Positions 10,301 through 19,944 of a stretch of 64,000 nt of DNA are shown in pieces. The translations under genes were made by a program, and so were the position numbers. This stretch comes from Bacteroidota bacterium (lineage in GTDB: Bacteria > Bacteroidota > Bacteroidia > Chitinophagales > BACL12): assembly GCA_016706865.1 (NCBI GenBank), contig JADJIS010000001.1, forward strand, positions 496,001 through 560,000. The letters are read 5' to 3'. Below the pieces are notes generated by a model. It ran no database searches, was not told the origin of the DNA, and was given only the letters and a program-made list of their open reading frames with translations. How positions within the stretch are numbered: the first letter of the stretch is position 1; every line of letters begins with the position of its first letter.

Positions 10301-13300
10301 CTAAAAGAATTATTTTATATGGTGCGCCGTCTCCGGATGCAGTTTCAGCACCGTGTTCGTATACTGGAATATTATACCAGGAACTCGGAATTAAAATTGA
10401 AAGCGATTATTATACGAGTCCCGCAACACATTTTACAATTTTACCGGCACAATACAAAGAAGTTCCTGATCTGTTGGCATATGTTCGTTCTTATGATCTT
10501 ACAATAACGGTTAAAGCAGATCCGGATGTTGCAGTTCAATACAAAGTACCAAATGCGGCTTTGCGTGATATGTTAGTTGTTTTAATACGCAAAAGCAAAC
10601 CTACCGATGTTCCGGAAAATGAAGGTATAGTTGGAGGAATCGATAATGTGGCTATTGCTAAACTAATTACCAATGCGGAAAAATTATACAACTTCACGGG
10701 AACAGAGCTTCATGTTAATATAGACAATGGGGGTGGCGATGGTGGCGGACTTTATGGTGGGATGGAAATGGTTAATATTTATGAAGATTTTATGTATTTC
10801 GGTGAATCCACAATAAATCAAAGTGATATTATCGGGTGTGGCCTTGTTGATGTAAATGGAAAAATTACTTTCAAAAATTTGGTAAAAAATATCGGTGTGT
10901 CAGATAATTATACTTTATTGGCAATACCCGATTACGAAAATTCCGATATTAATTATTTAATTCCTCAACATACTTTCAAAACTGATTTTAATTATAATAT
11001 AGTGCATCCTTACGGTGCATATGCCGCAACTACAACCGAGAGTCTGGCAAGAGAAGGATATTACCCAAAAATGAAAGTTACCTACACCATGGAGGCTGCT
11101 CCGCAAAATCCCATCATATTTGGAAAAGTGTTGCGCAGCGATAATGGATTTCCATTGCTTGATGCTGATGTTCAATTATTGGATAATCCAGGCGAAATTG
11201 TGGAAATGCAAACAAAAACCGCTAGCGACGGAACTTATTTTTTAACTCTTACAAAAGAACAATACAATTCAAGCAGTGTATCTTTATTTACGCGTCAGTT
11301 GAAATTTAGTAAATATGGTTATGATGATACAAAAACTGCCTATCCAATTTATCTCAAAAAAGGAAAAATACTAAATCGTGTAGCAGATACTTTACAGCCT
11401 GCTGTTTTAGTTACAGGTTATATTTATACAGAATGGTGGAATGAAAATACGAGTACTTATCCTGCAGCTACCTCTTATGTTCAAATAGGAAATGGTCCGC
11501 AAGTACATACAGCTTGCCAGGAACAAGATTTCACTTTAGACCTTGGTGCATTTACAGATTATGCAGAATCGCAACATGAATTAGACATTACCGTTTTAAT
11601 TCCGAATTATGAAGAAATGTGGGAACAAAATGCCTGGGATCCGAGCATACAGGTTTTTCAAAATGAGAACATTTATAATGAAGGATATAATACAGAATTT
11701 GATGTGGGTGGTATCGACATGGGAGGAATTGATCTGGGAGGAAAAACATTTACCAACCGATCAGGTGATATGGGTACGGGAATAAAAATTAATACCGATT
11801 TTAATAAAGCCGCACCCGATGGTTTTACAAATGCGAAAACTACCGGATTAACTATTGATACAAAAACAACCGGTGGTGTAATGAACGGCACTGGAACAGA
11901 ATATACCGGAACCGGTACCTCTGGAATAGGAACCAGTGGACCCTCCTGTGACCTTGCTTTTTACGCAACTTATGCATCGAGAGGAACCTGGCTAGCAGAA
12001 ATAAATCCTGATAGTTCGAGATATATTACAAGATTTGAAAACGTATATATTCCTGATACCGGAAATGTTTTGCGTTTGGATTTTATTGTATATCAAAAAT
12101 TACATCGTTTACGTGTAAATGTTACTGATATTTATGATAATCCTGTAAATGCAGAAGTGGAAGTGGTAGGAATAACTGATGCTTTAAGTACGGGTTCGGA
12201 TGGTATTCGTGATATATTATTTGAAAATAGCGGAAATACATTTACTTTATTAATTAATGGACCTGATGGAAGTACTTTTGTTCAGAAAGAATTAGTTATT
12301 ACCAACGAAGCATCAGAATTTATGGTGAATTATGATGTTGTTTTATTACAAGGTGCAAGTATCAGCGGAAAGGTAACCAACGGAACTCCACCGGTAGAAA
12401 ATGCAAGAGTATTTATTGACGCTGCCGGAATGGAACATTTGGAAACATACACCGATGCAAATGGAAATTATACTTTAAAAGGTGTTCCAAAAACATCCGG
12501 TTTTACTGTTCGTGCAGTAAAAGAAGGAACGGGATTAATTGGTGATTCGCATTGGGTGGTTACCTCAGGTTCAAGCAATATAACAGGTGTTAATTTTAAT
12601 CTCACGAATTATGCAGGAATGGATATTTCTAAATTGTTGGGATTCAAAACAGAAATAGAATATTTATCTACTTCCGGAGGAGATGTGAAAATAAGTGGTT
12701 CTTTGGTTGATGTGGCTGATAACAGTCGTTTTTCTATGGACGACGAAGTGCGTTTTCCTTTTAATTACGTAAAAATAAAAGCGAGCACAACATTAAATGG
12801 AAGCGGAGTTGCATATGCAGAACCTGTGGATGCAAGTTTCACAATTTCCAATTCAGATCCACTTGCCATAACAATGTATGACGAATATCAGGCGCAAGCC
12901 GGAATAATTGCAGCAAGTTGTGTTGTAGAAAAAGTGAATGCAACTTCCGGAAAAATTAAAAGTCCGATAAGAATTCTTGAAACCACATTTACTGATCCTG
13001 CTTTTAATTTTACCGGATATGGTTCCACAGGATTTTATTTAAAAAATAAAACAGGAACCGGTACCGGAGATATGTATTATGCCGATATCAGTCATGATTT
13101 GATCACTTTATTTACAACTGGTACTGCAATATTTCCAACTACTGATTATTATGAAATTGAAATCCCATATCCCGGAGCAAAAATGTCGTTTAATATGCAA
13201 AATGTTTCAGCATATATCACAAATTCCAGCACCAATCGCGTATATGCCGATTCCCTTGTTCTCGATACCTGGCTGGATCCAACAATTGCATATAGCGATG

Positions 13301-15162
13301 GTTTTGTTTCTCCATTGCATGTTGGAAATATTCGTGTAACACCATCCTTTACTTCTTACAAATCAGGAACAACGCCATTTACAGTAGAAATGGAAAAATG
13401 GGATCTGAATTGCACATCATGGAGTTTAAATAATACCGGATTTCATATGAATTCAGGAAAATTGGATGCCTCCGGTGTGCTATTTGATTTTGATGATATC
13501 AAAATTGAAAGCGGTGAACTGGTATATTCCACTTCTTCTACTTTGGGTACTTCAAATGTTACATTAATAGATATATTAGATCTGGAAATTGAAAATAATC
13601 CGGATCTTATTTACAACGGTACAAATTGGCAAATTTATGTGGGTGGAAATGATGCAGATCCCGCTGCCAGCATTGCAAATATTCCGGGTTTACCATGGAA
13701 TAATAATGATCTTACTTTACAAATATTATTATTTTACAGCAATGCGGATGCAGAATTTAAAATGAATAATGATACATTTGCCTTATTTAGTGTTACTACC
13801 TTTACAACCGATGAAGGTGCATTATATGTGCATGAAGATGATTACACGGGAGAAAGTTATTTAACGCTACCAGGTATTATTGATTTACATTTACCGTCCA
13901 TTTCCGTTCAACCAACAGCTTTTTTAATTAAAAATAATAATGGAACTATTTCAACAGAATTAGAAGCTTTTGGATTTGGAATGGAAGTAAATGGAGTTAT
14001 TGCAGATTTTAATGCAGGAGATATAACCTTTCAGAATAACGGATTAATTGTAAGTGGAACCGTCTCGGAAGCTCCCTACTTTAATCACAACGTAAAATTA
14101 TATCACCTTACCGACAGCACTGCAATTAATACAATTCCAAATCAGGAATTCCAGTACACAAATGATGGTCAGAGTTTAAATAATTTATTTGGAAGAATGT
14201 ATCCGCAAACAAATAGCTGGACCAATTATCAATTTACCGGTGATGTTACGGGTGCTTCCAAAACTTCGGGCAAATGGACATTTACAGTGTATGGAGAAAT
14301 TACAGCGGAAAATCAGAAAGTGGATGTTGATGACCTGAAAATGAGTGGTGCTGATAAATCGATGGATTTTGATAATCTTGGAATGTCGTACGATTATCCG
14401 AACAGAAGAATGGTTGGAAGTATTTCCATCGACGAAAGTATGCCTGGTGGCGGAAGTATAAGTGGACAGGCGAATTGTATTTTTGATGATGATGGATGGT
14501 ATTTTGTGTGTGGAGGTCAGGTTACTATGCCTTCCAATCCTTATGTAACATCCGTAAGTCTTGCATTGTTATTTGGTGATTATCCAATTGCAAATGAGCA
14601 ACCAGTTAAAGATGTTTTCACAGAATATTCTTACGACGGAAGTTTACCTGATGCATTTGCAAATAATATCAGCGGATTTTATTTTGATGGTAAAATTGAA
14701 ATGCCAATTCCATATGTTCCAAATTTTGAAATGGATTTTGTAGTGGTAAGTGTTGAATTTGAAGCAGGTATAACTGCAGGATTTCAACTCGGTATGAATT
14801 TCACCGAAGCTTTAAATACTTATTACACCGGACTGGATGCAAGTATTCATGTGCATGCAGGAGTAGGTCAATCGCTAATTTGGGGTTGTGCCGGAGTTAA
14901 CTTTGATGCAAATGTAGGTTTAGGTTTATCCGGCCAATATTCCAGTAATGGCGAATGGTTTATTTCTGGATATTTTGAAGCCTCTCTTTCAGCAAGTGCT
15001 TATGCCGGAATTGGTTTAGCTTGCGACAGTGAATGTGACGGCATTTGTGAAATGGATGAATGGAGCGGATCTGTGGGCTTGACATTAAAAGGTGAAATGG
15101 GTTATCAGGATGGAAATGAATATACGGAAACAGGTATTGAGGATGTATATATTGAATATTAA
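7372..15162 (+). CDS. Giant TANFOR-like surface protein with carboxypeptidase-regulatory-like domains
   Basis: 2596 residues. A signal peptide ends at LFAQ. The N-terminal section (about 25-270: VMPPYSPVIADYL ... LSPICGDSV ... TYAWQVTAFN) resembles the TANFOR region of long Bacteroidota surface proteins, including an FN3-like fold. Carboxypeptidase-regulatory-like beta sandwiches appear at about 814-882, 1245-1303 and 1660-1716 (GKVTNGTPPVENARVFI, TDANGNYTLKGVP). Short degenerate repeats occur in the linkers: LGKGNTLELGKGNTLDL near 490-508 and three ENINPG units near 923-944. The last about 500 residues are Gly-rich beta structure ending GIEDVYIEY. There is no T9SS sorting domain, so export or anchoring may depend on the preceding barrel protein. 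No catalytic motif was seen; a structural or adhesive role is inferred. Confidence 0.75.
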   Translation: MKTTSMLKYLFLFFVLINTRLFAQSPLIVNMQVMPPYSPVIADYLTFDANSIITITNTSNVNYDIKLAVHITGDNGIEAYTNPGFLPSLPINIPPFATRTIYGSELQSYNDVGYTIVGADAQAIIISGIIPDGFYTLCVQAQDYFTEAELSADAPSGCIPIYIRYLDAPYLLSPICGDSVSQTFPQTVVFNWITPPGAPVSTQYDFKLIEVIPFDRNPYDAMAASTTPVFYQTTTNLPLLVYGPGQPPLETGHTYAWQVTAFNATNPTYFQNDGKSEVCAFTYKQTIINYISDTGTFVINLHSDTVRINGNLQYYYASEPDAEGTNTNINSTASATNYPFKNEPLRLITKYMLKYNGGADSIYLPYNTEGLSQTDNDDVIANTTSSANGDFSFYFMTNNLPELGLVQSGVTVTIPDANLIDHYFNNAGAGSGGDYDFDLGDFGFIDGFGSEPEGGYTFETADDKDYVIDNDFDFGNYLNLNKNLRTTPELDLGKGNTLELGKGNTLDLGGTTNVVNYSGGGDGSDPISGTFTGDLYRVLQVYVNNPYYCQPDNSFRNIADSTSTYVGAVRSRVRDYVLNVDINTIHNENGVSNYSNTSGGTTIPISDDLAANDKTGGKYTMDLGGGFDADYFVNENEYFYFEDEDDDKVFESQLPWDFEIDQTDESISQLNGGLYRYSIYREITPTELPNNEGMNLDGGYGAIYDVESGDMIKDLGEIGVLGAKDYGAGRTLISRVESSTGHASFNKLIKSLDDDDYYILVIEPVDNIYLSPAVEIQFRYEYNNYNKEDKAVYSSQFTTLEVDLDDTENTTLSGTAVVTGIINYKFDDPNIAEVFPLKNVDVTLQRLQYVITEDGQKVYSRDRIDLITVTTDAQGKYLFNYTDTAAYGLIAMEGMIFGEDNCSIDIPDEENMDFPGMDEMLPGYENINPGFENINPGIENINPGGNFNLNINKELNYAPEDDIIDISLPTAYGKSMPKRIILYGAPSPDAVSAPCSYTGILYQELGIKIESDYYTSPATHFTILPAQYKEVPDLLAYVRSYDLTITVKADPDVAVQYKVPNAALRDMLVVLIRKSKPTDVPENEGIVGGIDNVAIAKLITNAEKLYNFTGTELHVNIDNGGGDGGGLYGGMEMVNIYEDFMYFGESTINQSDIIGCGLVDVNGKITFKNLVKNIGVSDNYTLLAIPDYENSDINYLIPQHTFKTDFNYNIVHPYGAYAATTTESLAREGYYPKMKVTYTMEAAPQNPIIFGKVLRSDNGFPLLDADVQLLDNPGEIVEMQTKTASDGTYFLTLTKEQYNSSSVSLFTRQLKFSKYGYDDTKTAYPIYLKKGKILNRVADTLQPAVLVTGYIYTEWWNENTSTYPAATSYVQIGNGPQVHTACQEQDFTLDLGAFTDYAESQHELDITVLIPNYEEMWEQNAWDPSIQVFQNENIYNEGYNTEFDVGGIDMGGIDLGGKTFTNRSGDMGTGIKINTDFNKAAPDGFTNAKTTGLTIDTKTTGGVMNGTGTEYTGTGTSGIGTSGPSCDLAFYATYASRGTWLAEINPDSSRYITRFENVYIPDTGNVLRLDFIVYQKLHRLRVNVTDIYDNPVNAEVEVVGITDALSTGSDGIRDILFENSGNTFTLLINGPDGSTFVQKELVITNEASEFMVNYDVVLLQGASISGKVTNGTPPVENARVFIDAAGMEHLETYTDANGNYTLKGVPKTSGFTVRAVKEGTGLIGDSHWVVTSGSSNITGVNFNLTNYAGMDISKLLGFKTEIEYLSTSGGDVKISGSLVDVADNSRFSMDDEVRFPFNYVKIKASTTLNGSGVAYAEPVDASFTISNSDPLAITMYDEYQAQAGIIAASCVVEKVNATSGKIKSPIRILETTFTDPAFNFTGYGSTGFYLKNKTGTGTGDMYYADISHDLITLFTTGTAIFPTTDYYEIEIPYPGAKMSFNMQNVSAYITNSSTNRVYADSLVLDTWLDPTIAYSDGFVSPLHVGNIRVTPSFTSYKSGTTPFTVEMEKWDLNCTSWSLNNTGFHMNSGKLDASGVLFDFDDIKIESGELVYSTSSTLGTSNVTLIDILDLEIENNPDLIYNGTNWQIYVGGNDADPAASIANIPGLPWNNNDLTLQILLFYSNADAEFKMNNDTFALFSVTTFTTDEGALYVHEDDYTGESYLTLPGIIDLHLPSISVQPTAFLIKNNNGTISTELEAFGFGMEVNGVIADFNAGDITFQNNGLIVSGTVSEAPYFNHNVKLYHLTDSTAINTIPNQEFQYTNDGQSLNNLFGRMYPQTNSWTNYQFTGDVTGASKTSGKWTFTVYGEITAENQKVDVDDLKMSGADKSMDFDNLGMSYDYPNRRMVGSISIDESMPGGGSISGQANCIFDDDGWYFVCGGQVTMPSNPYVTSVSLALLFGDYPIANEQPVKDVFTEYSYDGSLPDAFANNISGFYFDGKIEMPIPYVPNFEMDFVVVSVEFEAGITAGFQLGMNFTEALNTYYTGLDASIHVHAGVGQSLIWGCAGVNFDANVGLGLSGQYSSNGEWFISGYFEASLSASAYAGIGLACDSECDGICEMDEWSGSVGLTLKGEMGYQDGNEYTETGIEDVYIEY

Positions 15163-15183
15163 AAAAGTTGAAAAATAGATAAG

Positions 15184-17157
15184 ATGAAAAAGATCAGTTT
15201 ATTAGGATTTTTAATTACTTTGTTTTTTGCAGATATAACTGCACAAACAACTTCAACGGAAAACGCATTTTCGTCGCAGCACGGAATATTTATCCGACTT
15301 GAAAATGATTATCCGAAAATAGATATGAAAGCACTACCCGTTTATGAGATAAAACGAAAAGGTGCCAACGATAAATCATTTAAATCCATTGCAACTGTAA
15401 AGGTGCCTGCTGATTATGCATCCTTTGTAGAAAATATAAAAGCAGCCGCTCAGGTAAATCCCGAACCTTTGCTTATGAAAGAGATCAACACAGAATTATT
15501 ATGGAAAAAATTTGTTTCCGGAGGTTATGATTCTCTTTTGGCTTATCGCAATGCGCTCTTTTTACAACTTGCACTTGGTATTAAATATTTTGATGCCAGC
15601 GCCGAAAAAAATATAATGTATCAATACGAGATCACTAAAAAGGTAAAGGCAACTAATGCAGAAAATGTTTTTACTACAAATTCCGTTTCCTATCCTGCCA
15701 AAGCAGAAAAATATCCCGGCAAATTGCGCAGCGAAAAAGAAACGGTAATAGGCATTGCGCTTAATTATACTTGTGTGGGATATGCCCCATCTTTGATCAG
15801 ACTTTATCGCGAGGAGAATTATTCAGGAAATTTTTTACCTATACGTGCCAGAAGAATAAAAATTGCCGATGGAGATACTACAGTATTTGCAATTTACGAT
15901 ACCATAGTTAAACCAAACAGTGTTTACAGATATTATATATTACCAATGGATTATTATGGAAATTACGGTTCCATAAATGATACCATTACTACAATTGCAG
16001 CGTCGGAACAATATGCAGGTAATATTGAAAAAATGGATGTAGTGAGTTTATTAAATGAGGGAACCGCAATAAGATGGAGATTATCGGAACCGCAGAATTT
16101 TAATTATATTGCTGTTTACAGAACAACAAATTTTGATAGTACACTCACAAAAATAGGAATGGCTTCTGCGGCCGATTCGCAATTCGTGGATAATAATGCC
16201 GAACCAATGAAGATGTACTTTTACGCCTTGCAACCTATTACACGAATGGGAGCAACCTTACCTATGAGTGCAAAGGTTACAGGTATGTTTACACCTATAT
16301 CACAACCATTGGCACCTTATATCACCGATATTCAATCCACCGAAAAATCGATCAACCTCACAATTAAAAACAATGATGTTCAAACACGCGGGTATAGAAT
16401 TTACCGGAAATTAAACACCGACTCCGCCTTTGCCCTCATTTCCGAATTAATTAAGGTGGAGAAAGCAATTACCTCTTATATTGACACACAAAATATTGCG
16501 GCAGATAAATATTACACCTATATGGTGAAAGCAGAAAATAAAAGTTATGTATTGAGTCCTGCTTCCAATATTCTGACAGTAAGATCTGCAAAATCGGGAG
16601 AATTAATAACAATGGGTGTACCAAAAGTGGAAATGATCAATGGCCGTGCTATGATACAATGGAATAATAATATTCAAAGAGAGAGTATTCAATCATTTCA
16701 AATTTATAGAAAAGATGAATCGGGTAAAGAAACTCTTTTAAAAGAAAATATTGATCCACAGATCATAAATTATAGTGATAGCACAATCGCCATTGGCCAT
16801 CAATACAATTACGGCATTGCATATCGCGATAATAATGGAAACAGATCGGCAATAGCCTATTCAAAATCAACCTCAATACCAAATACGCAGCGAGGCCCAT
16901 CTAATGTATACGCGGCGTCAAAAGAAAATACGTTAATACTTTCGTGGACAGAAGATGATACAGATGTAACTGCCTATAGAATCTATAAATTGGTGGAAGA
17001 AAAACCGGTCCTGATTAGTGAAATTAATGCAGGGTCAAACACATACACCATTAAAAACATGAAACCGGGAGAAGAATATAATATCTATTTAACAACGGTA
17101 AATAAAAACAAAACAGAAAGTTTACCGGGAAAGATGTTGATGGGGGTAGTGGAATAA
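15184..17157 (+). CDS. Secreted fibronectin type III-like repeat protein
   Basis: 657 residues with a signal peptide ending ITAQ. After an N-terminal helical part (about 60-160) come several FN3-like modules, visible as repeated IYR-containing strands (RLYREENYS, AVYRTTNFD, RIYRKLNTD, QIYRKDESG, RIYKLVEEK) each followed by a Y-x-Y strand such as YYTYMVKAEN and YNIYLTTVNK. There is no T9SS sorting domain. It begins 21 bp after the giant gene and completes the three-gene operon. It is probably a periplasmic or surface-exposed partner of the giant protein; no enzyme motif is seen. Confidence 0.75.
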   Translation: MKKISLLGFLITLFFADITAQTTSTENAFSSQHGIFIRLENDYPKIDMKALPVYEIKRKGANDKSFKSIATVKVPADYASFVENIKAAAQVNPEPLLMKEINTELLWKKFVSGGYDSLLAYRNALFLQLALGIKYFDASAEKNIMYQYEITKKVKATNAENVFTTNSVSYPAKAEKYPGKLRSEKETVIGIALNYTCVGYAPSLIRLYREENYSGNFLPIRARRIKIADGDTTVFAIYDTIVKPNSVYRYYILPMDYYGNYGSINDTITTIAASEQYAGNIEKMDVVSLLNEGTAIRWRLSEPQNFNYIAVYRTTNFDSTLTKIGMASAADSQFVDNNAEPMKMYFYALQPITRMGATLPMSAKVTGMFTPISQPLAPYITDIQSTEKSINLTIKNNDVQTRGYRIYRKLNTDSAFALISELIKVEKAITSYIDTQNIAADKYYTYMVKAENKSYVLSPASNILTVRSAKSGELITMGVPKVEMINGRAMIQWNNNIQRESIQSFQIYRKDESGKETLLKENIDPQIINYSDSTIAIGHQYNYGIAYRDNNGNRSAIAYSKSTSIPNTQRGPSNVYAASKENTLILSWTEDDTDVTAYRIYKLVEEKPVLISEINAGSNTYTIKNMKPGEEYNIYLTTVNKNKTESLPGKMLMGVVE

Positions 17158-17265
17158 TAAAATAAACAAAATATTTTCTAAATAAATTTTTGTTTTTCGC
17201 AATAGGAAATTCTTAAGTTGGATCAATTATTTATTGATATGTCATAGATCGTATGCATAATTTGT

Positions 17266-17570
17266 TATAATGCCACCCCTACCCGGGGTTGAATTTAATT
17301 TCAAATTAAGATTTTCTATAATAATGCCACCCCTGCCCGGGGTTAAGTTTGATTTCAGGTTGCCGATTTATGATGAACGATTAGTAATTTATTAATTAAT
17401 GTTTGATCTCATTAAACTATGATTTAACATTATTTCTACCTTGGAAGACATAATATTTCTGGTGAATTACTTGCCATTGAACCAAAGAAATTTAAACCCC
17501 GGCTAGGGGTGGCATTATTATAGTACCATAGCCAAAACTATCCATCAACCCCGGCTAGGGGTGGCATTAT
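17266..17570. repeat. Four copies of a GCCACCCC...CCGGGGTT repeat as an inverted pair of pairs
   Basis: Copies run forward at 17266-17290 and 17321-17344 and inverted at 17495-17518 and 17547-17570. Each has the form AATGCCACCCC, a 4-5 base centre and GGGGTT, so each can form a small G+C hairpin in an A+T-rich setting. Spacing inside each pair is about 52-55 bp. The array fills the gap between two converging genes (17158-17721), where it may end transcription from both sides. The centres differ (TACCC, TGCCC, and the inverse of GGCTA). Nothing else was recognised in this gap. Confidence 0.8.
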
Positions 17571-17721
17571 ATCCCATTATTTATTTTCGATGTTGCCGGA
17601 AATATCTAAATATTTATTATTATCCTAAACGCCCAAAAATAATTGTTTAATAATCTTAAAAACAAAAGTTGAATTTATTTAATTAGATCGATCTTTCCGA
17701 TTGGTGATTGACTTCCATGTA

Positions 17722-18111
17722 TTATTGGTCTTCCTTCACATTTTTTTCCATCACCTCTATTTCCACTTTTTCTTTTTTAATATTTTGACGCAAAAGTGCA
17801 AATAAACTCATGTATACATTGGCGATCCAAACCATGGAAAACCCACCTATTATATATCCCCTCCAATCATCTAACAGCAGATGAAAATCAGTGATAATTA
17901 TAATTAAGATAACTACATAGTGGCTGAAACAATATTCGCAGGTAAAAAGAAAAAATATCTTTCTCCAGAATATGGTTTTACACTCCTTACTCATTCTTAC
18001 ACAATACTCATGCGGTTCTCTGAATAACTCCTCATGGGTTACCGTCCAGGCAATACACGCAACAGGAATTGCCAAAACAAAAAGCCAGATCAATTGTATA
18101 TAAAGTGCCAT
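17722..18111 (-). CDS. Small membrane protein of unknown function
   Basis: 129 residues with three hydrophobic helices (about 5-24, 60-78 and 84-107) and a Lys/Glu-rich charged tail. Between helices 1 and 2 lie several cysteines (EYCVRMSKECK and TCEYCFSHY), a C-x2-C arrangement that could bind metal or form disulfides. I do not recognise the family. It is a single gene that converges on the FN3-protein operon across the repeat array. Confidence 0.55.
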   Translation of the reverse strand: MALYIQLIWLFVLAIPVACIAWTVTHEELFREPHEYCVRMSKECKTIFWRKIFFLFTCEYCFSHYVVILIIIITDFHLLLDDWRGYIIGGFSMVWIANVYMSLFALLRQNIKKEKVEIEVMEKNVKEDQ

Positions 18112-18330
18112 AGCTATTACATCCCTAAAGTAATTACAAATTCCAAGATACCAATTAATTAAGGAAATAATTATGCCACTAGCAAGTAAGTGCTAACTAA
18201 TACTAATTATCAACCCTGATTTATGGATTTCTACTATAGGTAAAGGTTTAAAATTTCTTTTTAAGAGCGTTTTGTACAAAACTGTGGAATATTATTCACA
18301 TCAATAGGGTGATTTGTTTTAAATGAGGAT

Positions 18331-18849
18331 TCAAATCAAACCATAATATCTCTCCTCCAAAATTCCAAAATGCCATCTTTGGTGACCGGGCAAAATAAAC
18401 CCTACAGAGGCAACGGAATATTTCCCTTTGAAACCAATACACATTTTTTGCAACATGTCGGGTGTAAAGGATTGAAATAAAGTGAATGCAGATAAATGCG
18501 TAGACATTAACTCTCCGGCTAAACTTTGCAGTGTTCTGTTATTCGCCTCGGATGCTTTTGCATAATCGTCTTCTTCAAAACTTAAAACCGCATTTTTTTC
18601 ACCTCGCGCATAGGTTAAGGCGCGGTAACAAAAAATTCTTTCCGTGTCGATAAGATGTTGCAATATTTCTTTTACAGTCCACTTTCCCGGAGCATAGGTT
18701 TTATCTCCCAATTGTTTCCATTTATCGATAGGTGCATTTTCAAGTTCTGTAATGGATATTTTAATTGCATCGGTTAATTCCACATCGTCACATTTCAAAA
18801 TGTACCGATCAAAATATTCGGGTAATGGAGAGAGCTGTGATAGTAACAT
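18331..18849 (-). CDS. DinB family protein
   Basis: 172 residues. The N-terminal half has the four-helix DinB/YfiT pattern: KWTVKEILQHLIDTERIFCYR with the metal-binding His in LQHLIDTE, and GHQRWHFGILEERY near the C-terminus with two more candidate His ligands. Members are metal-dependent enzymes or thiol transferases related to bacillithiol/mycothiol transferases; the presence of bshA elsewhere in the window fits a bacillithiol-using host. The substrate is unknown. It is the last gene of a leftward cluster of small stress-type genes. Confidence 0.85.
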   Translation of the reverse strand: MLLSQLSPLPEYFDRYILKCDDVELTDAIKISITELENAPIDKWKQLGDKTYAPGKWTVKEILQHLIDTERIFCYRALTYARGEKNAVLSFEEDDYAKASEANNRTLQSLAGELMSTHLSAFTLFQSFTPDMLQKMCIGFKGKYSVASVGFILPGHQRWHFGILEERYYGLI

Positions 18850-18879
18850 ATTAAATAATATAATTATTAGAATATAAAT

Positions 18880-19380
18880 TTATTTCACTCTGCTATAAAC
18901 CACTTCTGTAGCTTTAGCTTCCGTGCCATCCGGAAATACATTGAAGGCGGTTAATTTTATTGTATCATCATCAATGATATCAATTGCTGTTCTCCAACCC
19001 CAGGTTGTTTCTTCTTCGGGTGTTATGTAAGTATAATTTCCCTGCATGGAAAAATCATTCACTCCCCTTTTACCATCTGAAAATAATATAGCTGTTCCAT
19101 TGTGATAACTATCCACCCAGGCAGATTGAAATCTTTTCATATTAAGGTCATAACCAAAAATGGCAACTCCTTCCAAAGGTTTATCTCCGAAACTTCCTTT
19201 GTATTCATGTAAAATAAATCGTCCTCCCAAAATTAATTTCATGCTTCCGCGCACCGGCGATTCGTCTGCAATTTTATCGGGTTCGAACCAGGTTTTTGCT
19301 ATTCCTTCCCAGTCCCCTACTAATTTATTTAATTGCGCATGAGGCCCGTCAGCCAATGAATTTTCAAATGAAGTTTGCAT
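18880..19380 (-). CDS. DUF1579-family protein
   Basis: 166 residues with no signal peptide. LNKLVGDWEGIAKTWFEP, GGRFILHEYKGSFGDKPLEGVAIFGYD and AWVDSYHNGTAILFSDG match the DUF1579 calycin-like beta-barrel family. The biochemical role of the family is not established. It lies between two DinB genes, a pairing common in clusters of small genes acquired together in Bacteroidota. The start ATG is the only sensible one. Confidence 0.8.
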   Translation of the reverse strand: MQTSFENSLADGPHAQLNKLVGDWEGIAKTWFEPDKIADESPVRGSMKLILGGRFILHEYKGSFGDKPLEGVAIFGYDLNMKRFQSAWVDSYHNGTAILFSDGKRGVNDFSMQGNYTYITPEEETTWGWRTAIDIIDDDTIKLTAFNVFPDGTEAKATEVVYSRVK

Positions 19381-19414
19381 AAATTTATTATTTAATTTGA
19401 AGCGCTAAAATACA

Positions 19415-19909
19415 TCAATCATATTTCATTGCATCATATCCCAATAATCTTCTCCACAAAGCTATCTGACCAATAATACTCGCTTCGCGATAGATCATGA
19501 AAGTTATCAATTCATATTTACTCATTTTAAAACTTCCCATATCGATAATGGCTTCCAGCTGTTCATCAGTAGTATTAATTAATATCTCTCTGAATATAGG
19601 GCTAATTGTTTCCCAATCCTTTTTATACTCCGACAATTTTGGGTATATGGTATCATCTTTAATTCCCTGGTAATTTTCAAATAATGCAGAACCGGTATGT
19701 TTCAACTCTGTACCTGCCTGTTTTGCCATATCATAGCGCTGCTCCACCAGCGAACCGGCTAACCATGCAACATGGTTGGCCTTTGTGCTCAATCTGTTGT
19801 GAGCATCTGCGTCAGAAATTCCTTCAATTGCCCGCAAAAAATAATTAGTCTGTATATCGTACAATGCGATCAACGATTCCATTCTTGTACTTTGAGTTTC
19901 TACTTTCAT
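19415..19909 (-). CDS. DinB family protein
   Basis: 164 residues when started at 19909 (MKVETQSTRMESL); an extension to 19939 adds a hydrophobic stretch foreign to the family. DIQTNYFLRAIEGISDADAHNRL and NHVAWLAGSLVEQRYDMA place it in the DinB four-helix superfamily, with candidate metal-binding His in NHVAW. It shares little with the DinB gene two places downstream, so they are not a recent duplication. Function is probably a metal-dependent transferase or hydrolase; substrate unknown. Confidence 0.75.
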   Translation of the reverse strand: MKVETQSTRMESLIALYDIQTNYFLRAIEGISDADAHNRLSTKANHVAWLAGSLVEQRYDMAKQAGTELKHTGSALFENYQGIKDDTIYPKLSEYKKDWETISPIFREILINTTDEQLEAIIDMGSFKMSKYELITFMIYREASIIGQIALWRRLLGYDAMKYD

Positions 19910-19944
19910 CTTCGTAATATTTAAAGTTAAAATTAACAAAAATA

